Shown in pieces: positions 24,301-38,200 of a DNA stretch of 64,000 bases. The stretch is from assembly GCF_964199755.1 (NCBI RefSeq), contig NC_133901.1, positions 43,493,418 through 43,557,417 on the forward strand, read 5' to 3'. This stretch comes from Larus michahellis (Eukaryota; Chordata; Aves; Charadriiformes; Laridae). The notes beneath the pieces are model-generated. The model was given only the letters and a program-made list of their open reading frames with translations. It did not search any database and was not told where the DNA came from. A program made the translations under genes and the position numbers. Position 1 is the first letter of the stretch. Every line of letters starts with the position of its first letter.

Positions 24301-27300
24301 AAAATGGAAACTATAATGTCAAGTAACTAACTTAAGCTTATTAAAAACAAAACAAAACATTTTCTCTAAATTATACACTACTTAGGATAGCTAGGAAAGA
24401 TTGCCATGGGCTAAACTTTGCTCCCAGTAGACTTTGACCACATTTGCTTTGTATTTACTTACACCAAAAATACAAAGAGGGAATCCAGCTGTTCTCAGAG
24501 AACACAAAACAAATTCTTACACTTCTGCTGAATGAAGCTTGCTTGCTGCTTCTTTGTATGTTTTTTTCTCCAGCTGATATTTTTAGCTTGATGCAGAGAA
24601 GAAACTCTTTACTTCCTAAGTAAGCAGCAAGGAGCGCTATTTTTGTGATGTAGAATGCAGAATTGTGCCCATGGAAGTGAAGGGCGTAACTCCCACCAGT
24701 TTTATTATTGAACAGAATTGGCTGTCATGAAAAAAATGTTTTTACTCCACAGTGGTACCTTTGGCACCTGTAAAAGGTGATATTGATTTTAAAAAGTCTC
24801 ATATAAATATAACGTGCACCTACAAGAAAATTAGCTAACGAGTGTTCCTTTTATATTAAGTAGCATAATATGGAATAACTATTCAGTAGTTGGGAGGAGA
24901 TACTACACTTAAGCCTTAAAAATACCATGAAGATCCAGAAAGCTGTTGCACTGCAAACAAATGCTTCTGGACAAACCAGAACTGTGTGTAAAAGTGAATA
25001 CATGGTCTGTTGAACACAGTAGCCAGATTTTGCTTCCAGTTTTATCTCTTCCATCTCACTGAATTAGGGAGGGAGCATGAATGTAACCAGAAGCAGCACC
25101 TTCTTGCAGCCCACTCACCGATGCCCCCTCATGCATGCTTGCAGTTCCCGTCATGCAGTCCCTGAAGTACAAGTACTGGCATCTACCCTTATGTTTTTAG
25201 GCATCTCATGTCATTGCCTTTGTTGTACCAATCTCTTCTGTTACATCTATTCCCCTGTGCACCAGAGGAACATATCTGCTCCCTGTGCACCAAGGCCTTC
25301 CTCCTCCTCCTTTTCCTCCTTCGCCAGCTCCTTATGTCCAAAGCCTACCTGAGCTGTTTTCCTCACCTCTTGATGAACCTCTTGTCATGTTTCCTCATGG
25401 TGAGGCCAGTCCCACTCTCTTGGCCATTCAGATCAAGTGTAACATGGGTGTATCTGTGACTTGACGCTTAACCCATCATTTGCATCATTTGGTGGTGATG
25501 TACCACTGAAGAATTATAAGCGAATATAGCCAATGGGGAGGAAAACCTCAAACATATAAGTGCTGATAAAACAGAACTGGGTTATTAGTTGACTGGTCCT
25601 TTTCCCTCCCTTTTCTACATGTCTCTGATACACTTGTGGATACGCTCCAAGGTGAGAAACATGTTTTTATTTATCTTGTTTTATTAATCTCTCAGCCTAC
25701 CACTAGGTGTTTCTCTTTCTTGTTCAGAAGTGAGTCTGTCATGTTAACTAAATAGCAGCTTTCTTGACAAAGTGACTAGCATTAGCAGCTGCTAAGGCAT
25801 GCTTTATCGATTGCTGTTGTTTTTTATTAATTAAGTTTACTTCTACTGCTCCCAGCATTTAGTTGTAACTTAGATGTTTCATTTGTGAGGCAAATTGAGG
25901 TTCATGAAAGCAAATCTTACCATACAGTTACTGTCTGCTTTCTACAGGTTTATTATTCCAGAGCTCCAATGGAGGGAAACCACTTTGTCGGCTGCATTGA
26001 AAAAAATAGAGGCAAGAGGTTAATTATATTGAATTGCTTTTTCAAGTAGAATTTAACTTCAGTGGGGAGAGAGATGTTTCAGTCAATATTGCAAGTATTG
26101 AGCTGAGGCAGAGACTGGTCAGCAAGGCAAGTTGACCAATGAGTGCACTAAAAAACCCAGTGAACTTGGTCTTAGCTTGGAGATCATTAAGGGAACTGAG
26201 AAATCATTAAATCTAGAAATGGGACCTAATGGAAGTCGATGAGAGAACAACTATGGATATTTAATGAGCAGCACTGCATCATGTTCTCATCCCCTCAGAA
26301 ATAAATAATGAGATACTTGAATTTCTCTTTGAACAACAATAAATGTAGAATGTGAAAATAGCATGGGGAAAAAGAATCCTTTGGGCCATCCTCTCAGTAA
26401 GTGATTTCTACGAGCCTTAATTAATTATCGGAGTTACTTGTGAAACAAGCTTGTGTGAAACTATGGCACCATAAAATCTCTGTTTAATAGTTAGCCCCAA
26501 ACCACATCTAGATTACCTTGAAACTCTGAGAGTTCATTACCCAGAATTATTGAAAAATTGCCAGTGTAATTTCATTCTGCTGAAGAACACAGGATGAATT
26601 CTGCATGAAAACAGCTATACACCAGAAATCCTGGTAAGCAATCTTTGTTAGGAGCAATGCCTTATATTGTTGCTGTAACATACTCATTAACCTTCAGGTA
26701 GCGTGTACGTAGGAATAGGTATGTAATTGCTGCACCATAGGGATCCTCCTCGCAGAGGTGGGTCATCAGCCAGGGCAGGACAGTGGGGAAGCAGTGGAGA
26801 CGTAAGGGTAGTTACACCATGTAGCCTTCTGCATCCAGCTTAGCTGGGGAACGGGGCTCCCTCTGTTGCCTACAGGAATAGAGGCCAGCTTCAGCAACAA
26901 GCAACTCAAGTTGCCTGTGTTACCCTTATTTTGGAACATCCTGTCCGTCTTGACGGCTGCCTTGAACGAGTCTTTTGTTAGGGATCTGAGGTGGCTGCAC
27001 AAACATGGAAGAGATTTGGGTTTGAGGAGTAACAGCTACAGCAGCTCTTCAAAACATGTCTGTCTCATAGCTGTCTCAGGTGGAAGCTTTCACAGTGAAT
27101 GGTCTGTGGTGGGGTTTTTTGTTTGTTTATTTTTTTAAATCTTTTCTTCTAACCTCCAAAATGTCTTTTGGGCTAGATTGTTCATATTTCTTCCTTGGCT
27201 TTATGGAAGTTCATATTATTTGATTCTTTTATGCATCTCTGAAGAAGTGCAGCTGTAGATACACCAGGCTTTTTAAAAAGGTGCAGAGCTGTCGTTCTCT

Positions 27301-28910
27301 CCTAGGGAAATCTGAATTTAGCTGGTTATCTAAAAGAGGTGGGTAGAAGAGCTGTGGCATCTTCAAGCACTGACAGAAGAGACTGTGAAAGGCACTTTTT
27401 ATGATCAATATGACTATAATTAAGGTCCAATAAAACCTAATTTTTAAAGAAATCTTTGGGGTTGTAATTCCTTTCCCCTTCTCTGACCTTAAGTAAAGAA
27501 AAGAGAAGCTGGGAAGTGACCGGTACTGAAAGGCCAACAGGATGCCAGGTGTCTTCTGCCTCTATCAGCCACATTTGACCCCACACTCCCATTTCTTTGG
27601 GTGAAGCAGATGGCAGAGTTCCTGTTGAGTTAACAGGGTGCAGGATTTTAGTAGAATTGCTCATGTTTTACACTGGAGTGAGGCATCTGGGACTCTCCCC
27701 TGTAACACTGCTGGGCACTGAAGCTTTCCTGAGTTCCAGAACTGAAAGAGAAATGTTTTCCTAAAGCATCTCTGAAGGAGTAGTGTCTGGTTAGTGCTTT
27801 ATTGCTAGCTGTTCAGCTCTATTCAGTAACTCCTCATTTCTGGTAACTTTTAACTTGTGTTTTCTGTTTTGTGTCTGACACAGGAGTCAATTTTTCTGCC
27901 AAAGCTATAATGCAGTATGGCTGGGAAGTGGGGGAGTAGCAATCTAACCAAGTTGAAAGTAATAATCTATTATTTTCTCCAAAGCTTTTTACTTTTAAGG
28001 GAGCATTGCACATTTGTAGTGTGAGTGATTTATATACCTTCATACTCAACAGAAAATAATAGTCTGTATAAACATGAGATGCCCTTGCTGCTATGAATAG
28101 AATTTTGCTCCTGTCTCAAGTAGCTACTTCTGAACCTTTATATTTGTGCATATTTGGGTGCTACTTTTCTCTCACGTATTGTGTTCTTTGGAGTTGGATG
28201 AAGACTGATGAAAACATGCGTGGTCTCCATCAGCTTTGCAATTATGGCTGCCTTTGCTAATAGATGGGAAACAACTGTCTTCAAGGGGACTGGACAACAA
28301 TAATTTGACATTCACTCCTGAGCTGTCCTTAAGACAGAGATGAGCTTTTCTTTGCATTCCTGAAGCTGTCCCATGGCCCTGCATCAGGTGGCATTCCCAG
28401 AAATGGTCCCTGGCCTGGGCTTTGCTGCATCAGCAAGTCAGAGCACAGCGCTCAGTCCTGCAGGTGTGTACTAGCCTTGATATAAACTGAAATATGTGCA
28501 TATTTACTGGCTTATTCATTGTTAATTAGGCATGTTGCCAACAGTTCAATAATTGCTTGATCAAACTATGAGTTTTTAAAAGAAAAGAAACCTTTTAATA
28601 GTATCACTATATATATTTCAGTATTCTTATATAGGAGTGTATATACTTATGTTCCATTAGCACAAGAAACTGTTTTTAAATATTCCCAGTTCCCTATGAG
28701 GAAGTAAATTATTGCTCATTCCTGGTCAGATTACAGTTATCTTGCCTGTGATGAAGGTCCCCAAAAAGTATGTTTGCTTTTTTCTTGCACGGGTGCCACA
28801 GATTGTACGAGGAAGGTGTTTTGATGGGGCTCCCTGAAGGAAGAAATGCTGTCAGTACGGTTCCAGGAAGCAATAAGCACCTTCATGAAAATAACTCAAG
28901 TCCCCATCCT

Positions 28911-28916
28911 TAATCC
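28911..28916 (+). promoter_or_regulatory. LRIT1: CRX/OTX-type site TAATCC upstream of LRIT1
   Basis: A TAATCC core lies about 170 bases upstream of the LRIT1 ATG. This is the binding core of CRX and OTX2, which drive photoreceptor genes. A single six-base match is weak evidence; location and gene expression class are what make it plausible. Confidence 0.3.
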
Positions 28917-29081
28917 CTGCCTATCCTTTTTTATCTGATGGACTCAGTGAGGGCTGGAAGATCACAGCGCGGCTGAAAACGAAAGGGAGTTAACAAGATG
29001 TGACCGGTCAATGGATAAAACAATAGGCGAAAACCTCCACGTTGCCTAGTGCCCAGGTGTCCTTCCCATGCACAGGTAGCC

Positions 29082-29203
29082 ATGTGGATCCTGGTGAGTT
29101 TGCTCTGCTGCTTAACGGTCGGAGGACTGCCACAGGCGGGTGGCTCGTGCCCATCACAGTGCAGCTGCGCCTTCCACAGCCTCAGCGAAGGGACGAAAGC
29201 CAG
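29082..29203 (+). CDS. LRIT1: LRIT1 coding exon 1 (signal peptide, LRRNT)
   Basis: The exon starts at the ATG in GTAGCCATGTGG and encodes 40 residues plus two bases: a hydrophobic leader MWILVSLLCCLTVGG, then SCPSQCSC. It ends GCCAG before a GTATGC donor. The AG joins G of exon 2 to form arginine 41, giving the conserved GTKARTVLCND junction. Confidence 0.93.
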
Positions 29204-32200
29204 GTATGCCGATACTCTCCCCAGGGGGGTTGCAGCTCTTTCTCTGGATTTTGGGGATTTTATTTCTTCTCCTCTGTAAGGATGCTCAGAGGAGAAATAT
29301 TGCATCCAGACTTCTTGTCCATTATTTTTCCAGTTGCTTTGTGCTCTAGCTTTATTTGCAGAGGATTAGCTTCTGAAAACGCGGTAAGCTGATTTCAGAG
29401 AAAGCGTTTGGGCATCTCCTCTGTGAGAACAGAAGGGACATAATTACCAGTGGTGCAATGGCAAAAAGGGAATAAAATTTAAACATTTTCTTTTTTTTTT
29501 ACCTTTATGCTGAAAATGCTAGTTTTAAAAAGCTTTATTCTCCTCTACTGGTTTATTTCTGAAGTATAACTAGATGTGGTTTATGTTGCGGTACCAAAAA
29601 CTGCAATTCTATTTACTTAAAAAATCCTTCAGTTGGAGAGTTTAGGCAAAGCGATAGACTCCAGGTGGAAATGAACCCCAAAAATAGATAATAATAATAA
29701 TAATAAAAGTAAGATAATTATCAGACCAGAAACTTTCAGTTAAAAATGAAGACAAGATCAGAAGGGCATCCATTTTTAAATGCAATGCCATTGTACAGAC
29801 GTTTCTCTGGAGGACCATAATAAAAAAGTCTTTCTGAAGGGTAATCACAAAGTAATGGTCTGACTTAATGAAATACAAGCTACATTTTTATAAGGTCTGG
29901 TTCACATTAGAGGAGATTTTGTGACAGAGATACAGTATTTGCAAAATCCTTTAGAAGAATTTTTTTCTAGACAAGACCACAGTACTGAAATGAACGGCTG
30001 TCCCCTGTATTTCGGATCCCCATGAAATAGATCTACTTTCTTATCTCTTTTATGGTACTATAGATTTAATACCAGAAACTTTCCCGGTAAGAAGCGTGGT
30101 AGAGACACTAGTCTGCAATTGTTAAGAGGGAGTGCAATAGCGGGAGAGCCAATTATTGCTCCATAAATGTCACAGTTCCCAGGGGAATTTCCTCTCAGTG
30201 ACTGGAAAAAGCTGTAGTGTGTTTTGGTAAGATAAATAATAAAGCAATTATCCATTAGTCCCTTAAGGAGCATAATGTCACCTTTTTTTTCTGCATTATG
30301 ATTCATATTTGTCAGTAGTAGGAGGAGATTATCCCATAGATTAAATGTTTAGTGCTCACTGACATAGTTCAGGGACACTATAAGAAGCACGCTGTTTTAC
30401 TGCCATAGTGTCTCTGTTATTAAACATTTTGTGTCATGCCTACACACACACACACAAATGTTTTCTTGAAAGAGGATTTCTGGATTTTTCTTATTTGATA
30501 GATTTTTCTCTTCCTCAAAGTCTCAACTTTCAGATGAGGGTGTGCAGGAGTTAATACCACAATAAGAGTGCTGGATCAGAGTAATGTACTATGCTTTGAT
30601 TATAAATTAACAATTTAACTGTAGGCTCAAATAATGTGTAACTCCGGGAAACTTGCATGAAGAGTTCAGTGATGTTATTTGTTTTTGTTGATGGTTGAGG
30701 AACAATTGCTTTTGGTCAAAACCAATCTACTTTTGGCAGCTGTGTAATATTCTGTTTATCAGCCAGGCAGTGTGACAAGAAAATGTCACTTGCCTAATCA
30801 CATTACATTTCTTGCGGTATCTTGTTTAGCATGTGGAGTGGGACATGCCTATCTAACCTGTTACCTTTTACAAGGTGGCTTTGCATTTTGTTAAGAACTT
30901 GCCTTTCTCTCCTTGCTGATAGGCAAATTAAAGTCCAGTCTCAGAGACCTATTTTGACTCCCTTCATTCCTCATGGCTATCTACTATCCCATATCTTGGC
31001 AAAGTCAAAGTCATAATTTTTTGTGTGAAGGCTGTGAAAATGCAGCATAGGGTTTTCATGATTTGACCTCTAGAGATTAGAAATTGGAAGGAACGATTAA
31101 GACACATAAATCTGCCTTGCTTTTAGTATAGCATTTTCCAAAGATTTAATTTTCTGCACTTTCACTCTCATAACTCTATGTCCCTGTGGTGCAGTGACTG
31201 CTACCATCTGTACACACCTTCCCAACTATTTCATTGTAAAGCAGAGCTTGCTGTAGTGTATTTCCAGTGAGTTCTTAGCTGACTTTTTTATCCTCATTTC
31301 ATGAATGAAAGATCCTGTGCTGTATTGAGTCTATATTACTTCCTGCCATCCACACGTCAGTAAGGCTTCTTTTCGTATGCCTTTTATTGTTCAATTTATG
31401 GATCCTTTAGTTTTAACATGCACTAGAATCCTCTGTTGTGCATGAATATTGTCACTGCTGTCTATCATAAGCACTCTAAAAAAAACGGAAAGAAAAAAAA
31501 AGCAGGAACACTGTATGGGCCAGACTCAGACTCACACCACTCCAGGAGAGGCACAAGATGCAATCTCTGCAGTCAAAAGATACATATGAGTTACCGCAAA
31601 TTGATGTACTTACTTATGGTGATGATGTAGAGATCAGCAGCAAGTAAGAAACAACAAGAAAGCTTGTGAAAAAAGAAAATCAGATAAAAATCTTGCATTA
31701 AAAGAAAGTTTCAAAACCTTTTCAAAATACAAGAAAGTCACATCTGTGTTTGTGTTTCCCCCCAGGACAGTGCTGTGTAATGACCCGGAGATGACCCTCA
31801 CTCCTGTGAACATTCCTGTAGATACGTCCAAGCTTCGCATAGAAAAGACAGCCATCCGCAGGGTGCCAGGAGAGGCTTTCCATGGCCTCCACAACCTGGA
31901 GTACCTCTGGATGCCCTATAATTCCCTGGCCACCCTCAGTGGGATCACCTTCAAGGGCCTCCGTCGCTTGCAGGAGCTGAGGCTGGATGGGAACGACTTA
32001 ATATCATTCCCCTGGGAAACCTTGGCTGACATGCCACAGCTAAGGCTTCTGGATTTACACAACAACGAACTTACCTCAATCCCTCCAGATGCTGCTCGTT
32101 ATGTCAGGAATATCACATACCTGGACCTGTCTAGCAATAAGCTGATGACTCTTCCTCAGGCTCTTATTGCCACCTGGGCCAACCTCCAGTCTGTCCCTTA

Positions 32201-35200
32201 CTTCCCCAACGATAACTCCAAGATCATCCTAGGTAAGAGAAGCTCCTGTCATTTTTCAGAGGGGACACAAATGTCAAGAGCTCCGCATCTTATTGCAGCA
32301 TTTTCACCCACTGTGGTTATCACAGCAAGTACACTGCTGTGTACAATTTAATACCCCATATAAAATGTGGAAATTTGTTTACATATTAACAAACTCACCT
32401 CAGGCTCCCCACACCCAGCTTATTACACCATAAACTTCATCACGTGCTCGAATCTTTTAACACAAAACCAATCACTCTTTCTCAAGTCCTTTTTATTTAT
32501 TGACACTGCTATTTTTGACAGAAATATAAATATGATTAGAGCTCCACAGCATTCATGTTCTGTTTTCTAATAACAGTTACTATGGAATTGATCCATTTTA
32601 AGCAGCATTAAATGAAAAAGATGGATATTTATTAGGTCCAAATTAAAGAGGAATAAAGTCATCACTGAGCATAAAATCTGGGTCAGGACTGCGAGTTTTT
32701 GTTTTTCCAGAGCCTTGTTTATCTGTTCACCCAGAGTTAAATCCTAGTCTCCCCAAAGTCACCAAGATAGTGCTGCCTTCAAGGGCAGCTATAAGGTTAT
32801 AAGAATCCACATTTTGGTGACAATTCTGGGCTCCTCAGAAGTACGGCTTTTGGGCATTTGTCCATTTTGTTGTCAGAGGGCATATTACAGATGACTGTCT
32901 TGAATCCTCTCAGTTGCAGTATCCCCAGATGAGGTTTCGAGCACATTTACTAGTTCAGGGGATTACTACTCAGCCTTTTAGCCATCGTGCACTGGTTCAA
33001 ATCCACAGCAGGTTGATGATGGTTCAGAGTTGTTGCCATCTGCTGTCTTCACTTGCGATGAGCTGACCCAGCTCCACTGACTGTTTGATCTGTGGGGTTT
33101 TGTGTATCTGCATGTACTGCCTTGACAGCCACGGATGTGAGTTCAGGCACTTGCTGATAATCTCATCAGAGACATTGCAAGTTTTCCCTTGCTCTGGAAA
33201 GTGCCCGCTGCTCTTTGTTCTGCGGATAAATTTAGGGTGGTAAAGTTTTTAAAACTGGATTGCAGTGGAAAAAGACATAAGACTTTAAAAAGATTCAAAT
33301 TACCACCTGCAGAGCTTTTAGTGTCCTTAGCAGATGTTGTTTAAGGTTTCACTAGCATCAGGAGAGGAGCAGGTGTTTTGTCATCTTGTTTTGCCAGATG
33401 TGGTATCAAGTTCTTTAAGCCAAAGCTGGCTGTTTGGGATTGCCCATTTCATTTGCGGCATGAGAAGACACTGCCTAGATCATACTCTTTTCTTCGTTTA
33501 ATTTCTAGGGTCGTTAGATGTAAAAATGTTATTCCATTCAATATAGATTAGGAGAGTATTTTGTCGAGAAGAACAGATCATGCCTTGATGCTTGTAGCCA
33601 ACCTGACTGTTTACGTAGCCAGCTGTGCACAGGTTGCTTGTGCCAGGATCCTAAAAAATTCATGTAGGCAAATGAGTATAATGCTAAGATTAATACAGTA
33701 ATGCATAGGCACTCCAGCTCCTAGGTCCTATCCCGCTGACACCCATAGGGACCAGGTATATGAAACACACGTCCCTCGCAGGAGCAGAATGGGAGAACAC
33801 AGCTGCACATTTCCATTTCACTTTGCCCATGGCTGTTTCTCATGGAGGCATAAAAAAAATCCATGAATAATAAAGAATCAGCCCAGTCCCTTCCTTTGTC
33901 TACAGTGCATCATCACGACTCCTCTTCAGAGCCCTTGCTTGTAGACTACTTCAAGAAGAAGTACTTCCAACAGTAGCTTGCTGGCTGATAATCTGCCAAG
34001 GCTGCAAGCTTTTGCACATGAGGATTGTCCATGTGATCCCACAGGACTGTGCCATGCAGGGCAGAAAAAAGGGCTCACTGGGGCTTTAGGGGTGCTGCAG
34101 CATCACCTAGGGCTGGGGCACCTGCCAGGGAATCTGGAATAAATTCTTATCTAGTGCATGAAATCAGAAGTAATCTGCTAGCAAAAATGCCATAAAACAA
34201 CAAAGCTAAACTCTGAACTTTCATTCTTTATAGTCCCCTTAACTTCCATGCATTAATTTGTAAGAAATGCCCTCCCACCAAGGTTCACCACTTTCAGGCC
34301 CCTTCCAAGCCTGGGTAGGATGGTATGCAATGGTCTCAGCAAAGAGATTTTTCAGCAGCCTTTAAAACAGTTTATTTGAGACCTGAGGGGCTTTTGATTG
34401 AACCCGTGTTTCTGTTGACTTCTGTTGCTCCTGGTCTAGGCTTCAGTGCATGCCTGGAGTTAGGTGGTATAAATATCCCCAGTGCTAATTATGCTGGGTG
34501 AAGTTGTTAGAGACCATGAACTGTCCATAGGACAGGTGATTGTGAATATTTGTAAGTAGGATGACACAGATTTAATCAGAATGCAGTAACTTCTGTTCCT
34601 GCATTGCCCGAGCTCGATTCCGCTTTTTCAGTCCCATCTTCACAGGTCTGTTTTTAATAGAGTAATGTCTCATTTTTTCCGAATTTGAATTCAATAAGCA
34701 CACACTGAGATGACAGAAAAAAGATAGAGAGAAACATTCTGGGACTCTGAAACAGGAGTGTATTCTTCAATATACCCCTTTCTATGTGTATTTTCTTAAT
34801 ATAATTATTGTCTATTTATGTTCTTTTATATACCATGACATGTATATTCTTCAATTTACTCCTTAACACCGTTCTTTCATCTTATCAAGCATAAATTAGC
34901 ATTTCAGGATAAACAACTGATTACTAAAATAATGAAAAAAAACTTAGAATAACAGGGATGGAAGAGAACTCTTACAGTCAAGTAGGATCATCTTCACCTA
35001 TTGCAGGCCTGACAGTTGGCCTGATAATCTGCCTAATATTTTAATAACCTCCAGTGAGAAGAATTTCTTAGCCTGTCTAGGAAAGAGACTGCATAGCCTC
35101 TTCATACCAAAAAAATCCACACCCCAAAACAAAACAACCCTTCCCCATAGCTACTTGTTTTTTCCATCCTGGAACCAAATGTGCTTATAATAACTTCTTG

Positions 35201-38200
35201 TTCTGCTTCTTTACGTGCATAAATAGCAATGTTTTCATAATATGAATAATCCTGCTTTGAATTTAAAGAATATGATTTCAGCTCCAGATTTTGAGATACC
35301 TTAGCAAGCCATGTTTGTTCCCTTCTACTAACTGGCAACTACGGGATCCATCAAGCTCAGCCAACAGCAGCAAGGGTCTGTTGGGAAAACACCACCCCCT
35401 GCGTACCTTGCCCATGCACAGGCAATCCTTGCTGAGCAGATTAGGAGCCTATCACAGTTTGTTCTGCTGAAAAATAGAAACAAAAGTGGCAGAAACAAAA
35501 GGTGCTGTTGGAGTGACTTAGTGCTCTGATTTATTTTGACAGGCTTGCAAGACAATCCCTGGGTATGTGACTGCAGTCTCTATGAAATGGTCCATTTCCT
35601 AAATTTCCAGTCTCCTAACATAGCATTCATTGAGCCCAGGCTGAAATGCTTCACCCCCCGGAGCCTTGCAGGAGTCTTCTTCAGCCAAGTTGAGCTAAGG
35701 AAATGTCAAAGCCCTGTTGTACATACATCCGTAGCCAAAGTAAAGACCATCCTGGGCAGCACTGTGCTACTGCGATGTGGGACAACGGGGGTGCCCATTC
35801 CTGAGCTCAGCTGGAGAAGGGCTGATGGTGCTCAACTGAACGGCACAGGTGGGTTTGGTTTAAGCTTTTCTTGTACACAGGGACTGAATGAGGGAGACCT
35901 GCACCTTTATTTTCTGTGGACTGTACAGCAAATGGAAGCTTCTATGACAATAGATCCTTATCACTGATAAAGGACCCAAAAAAAGAAAGTCGTGCAAAAT
36001 GAGATTCACTGTAATTCACAATAGTATACTGTGTAATTCACTATAGCATTGTGATTTTCTATAAACTATAAAATTGCTTACATGTTGATGTAAATATCGT
36101 CAGATAAATGTATACTATCATGTGTAAAAAGCTGTTTTTTCTTTGTTTCATAACAATTGTGGTGGTAGTGAGACGAGCCAAGGGGTTTTCTGCAAATCTG
36201 TTGGAGCTGAAGAAATTAAATATGTCCAGCTGTAGCAAGAGATTTCTTTAGGTTAGTTATTTAGTTATTCAGTCACTGAAAAGGCTTCCCACTGAATTAT
36301 TTTATGGGTCTTTGAGAGTAATGATAAGGTACTATTAATCAGTTAGTAAACATTTCTGGCAGAGAGATGTCTGACGTGAATTCAACTGGGATTTGAATCT
36401 GCTGTGGCAAGGAAAGAAAAGATTGCAAACATGCAACATTACTGATATATTAAAAGAGAAAAGAGCCACTAAACTGCTGAAGGATAAAATACTTCAGTGA
36501 CAATGCTTCCAAGAAATGGCTCATTTCTGATGGATTGACAAAGTCTCTTGGGAAAATGCTCTGTGAGAGAAACGCTTACCAGGTCCCTCTTCTGTGCTCA
36601 CCCCTCTTGTGGGGGAAGCCTTCAACCAACCATTGTTTTTGTAACGGATCATGTTTTCATTTCCATTCACAAGAATGATTGGACGCCAAATTGCAATGTT
36701 GGTCCTTTAATGTTTGGGGGATTTAGGGAAGAAACCTTTGCTGCACTCAAGGCAGTCATGCTTAGTTTTTTGCCCTCGAGGTTTTAGATCAGGACCTGAA
36801 CTTTCATCCCTCCAACCTCCCCTGAACGCTACTGTCTCCCAGGCCTGGCCCTGACTTTCACAGAGGGTCTAAATTCAGCAGATAAATTGCTAAGTGTGGA
36901 GTCTGATCTTCCAAGGGTTACTGCGCTCCTCAGTGCACAGAAACAGGAGAGCATTTTTCTGTCACAGCAGTAGAACCACTTGTAATAAATATCCTTTTCT
37001 GGGATCTGTACAAGTCATTGCTCTGTTGTGCGTGATGTGCAGGATGTAGCAGAGCTGCTCCTCATAATTATAATGTCTACCCGTTGTGCTGCAAATGTCC
37101 CTCCTACACTTGAAAGAGAACCAAAACAAAAAATAGAAGAGAGAATGCTTTCTTGAAAGCATATGTTGCATTTACTTTGAGCTACAACTGAGAATGATTA
37201 AATTTTTGCCCCATTAAATCAGACTTTCGCACCTTTCAATAAAAAGCTGGCTGAAAATATACATTATTTCTCAGCAATGGCACCTTCTGTGCCAATACGA
37301 CTGTTTGAAATGTTGGCGTTCTGAATTGAAAGGAGTGAGAAACAGCCCACAGTCTGTATGTATGGGGAAGTGCCATAGGAAGACTGGTAGCTTTATGTTT
37401 TCTAATATACCCATTCAGTAAATAATTAAACTGAAAAAGTAACTTCTGCTGCCATTGTATTTCATTGCCTTTGGAACACGCCCTGGTTGCCAAGGCTGGA
37501 TCCTGACCCCACGAGGGCTTGGGAGAAGTTTGCATCCTGTCTTACCTTTGCCTTTCAGACCTTTAAAATGGGAGAGGGCAGAGATAGTACGTCCTCATCC
37601 TAAGGAGGCTGGTTAAACAATGAAGAAGGTGCTTTACCCTTCGGCATGATCTCAGCTCTTTTTTTCTGCACAAATAGAAAATAGCCCCAAAAAAGAGCTA
37701 CTTTTAGCCTCCTGGTAAACCAAGTGAGAAAATCAACACTCAGCTGTGTCCATACCATTCAGTGGTAAGTGATCAGACTTCCCTGTGTTTGGCTCAATAT
37801 GAAAACCTGCACTAATTTAGCAGTAAAAGGGAGGTTATTTTTCAGCTATTTTTCTTCATATCCTCTATACTAGTCCATAAGTGGTTTTTAGAAGAAAATC
37901 TCCAGTTTGTATTTTCTGTTGCTCAGAGGACTGTGTCTAATGTTCAACTAGGTCATGTTACTGCCTCCTCCTTCCACTCTTTTAAGTATTGTACCTACAT
38001 GAGAGCTTTTAAGCCTTTTTTTTTTAATGGAAGAAACTTTCCTATTTTGTTTTCAAACTGTTCATCACTTGGGAGGAAATAGCATCAAATGCTTCACATA
38101 TATTTGGTCTGAAGCAGTGTAAATCCCGACATAACTTAATTTTAGAGTTAATGTCCTTTTCTTGGATTTACTTTGATTTTGTGGCAAAAAGAAATGATTC

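Larger units (their letters stand above)
14409..29081. other. RGR-LRIT1 divergent intergenic region
   Basis: About 14.7 kb separates the two start codons. I find no convincing exon. Small ORFs near 17.7-18.6 kb fall in a somewhat GC-richer patch without recognisable domains. A short tandem repeat lies at 18307-18352, and AT-rich stretches occur near 18.7, 22.4 and 28.6 kb. The region must hold the upstream control sequences of both genes, possibly some shared. Confidence 0.6.
29204..31765 (+). other. LRIT1: LRIT1 intron 1
   Basis: This 2562-base phase-2 intron has an AAT microsatellite near 29688 and an AC repeat at 30442. No exon or gene is seen inside. Confidence 0.85.

Noticed and set aside
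34945-35095. Weak resemblance to the 3' end of an old CR1/L3-type element
   Set aside because: Only scattered matches around GGATGGAAGAGAACTC and GAAGAATTTCTTAGCC; too diverged to call without a repeat-library search.
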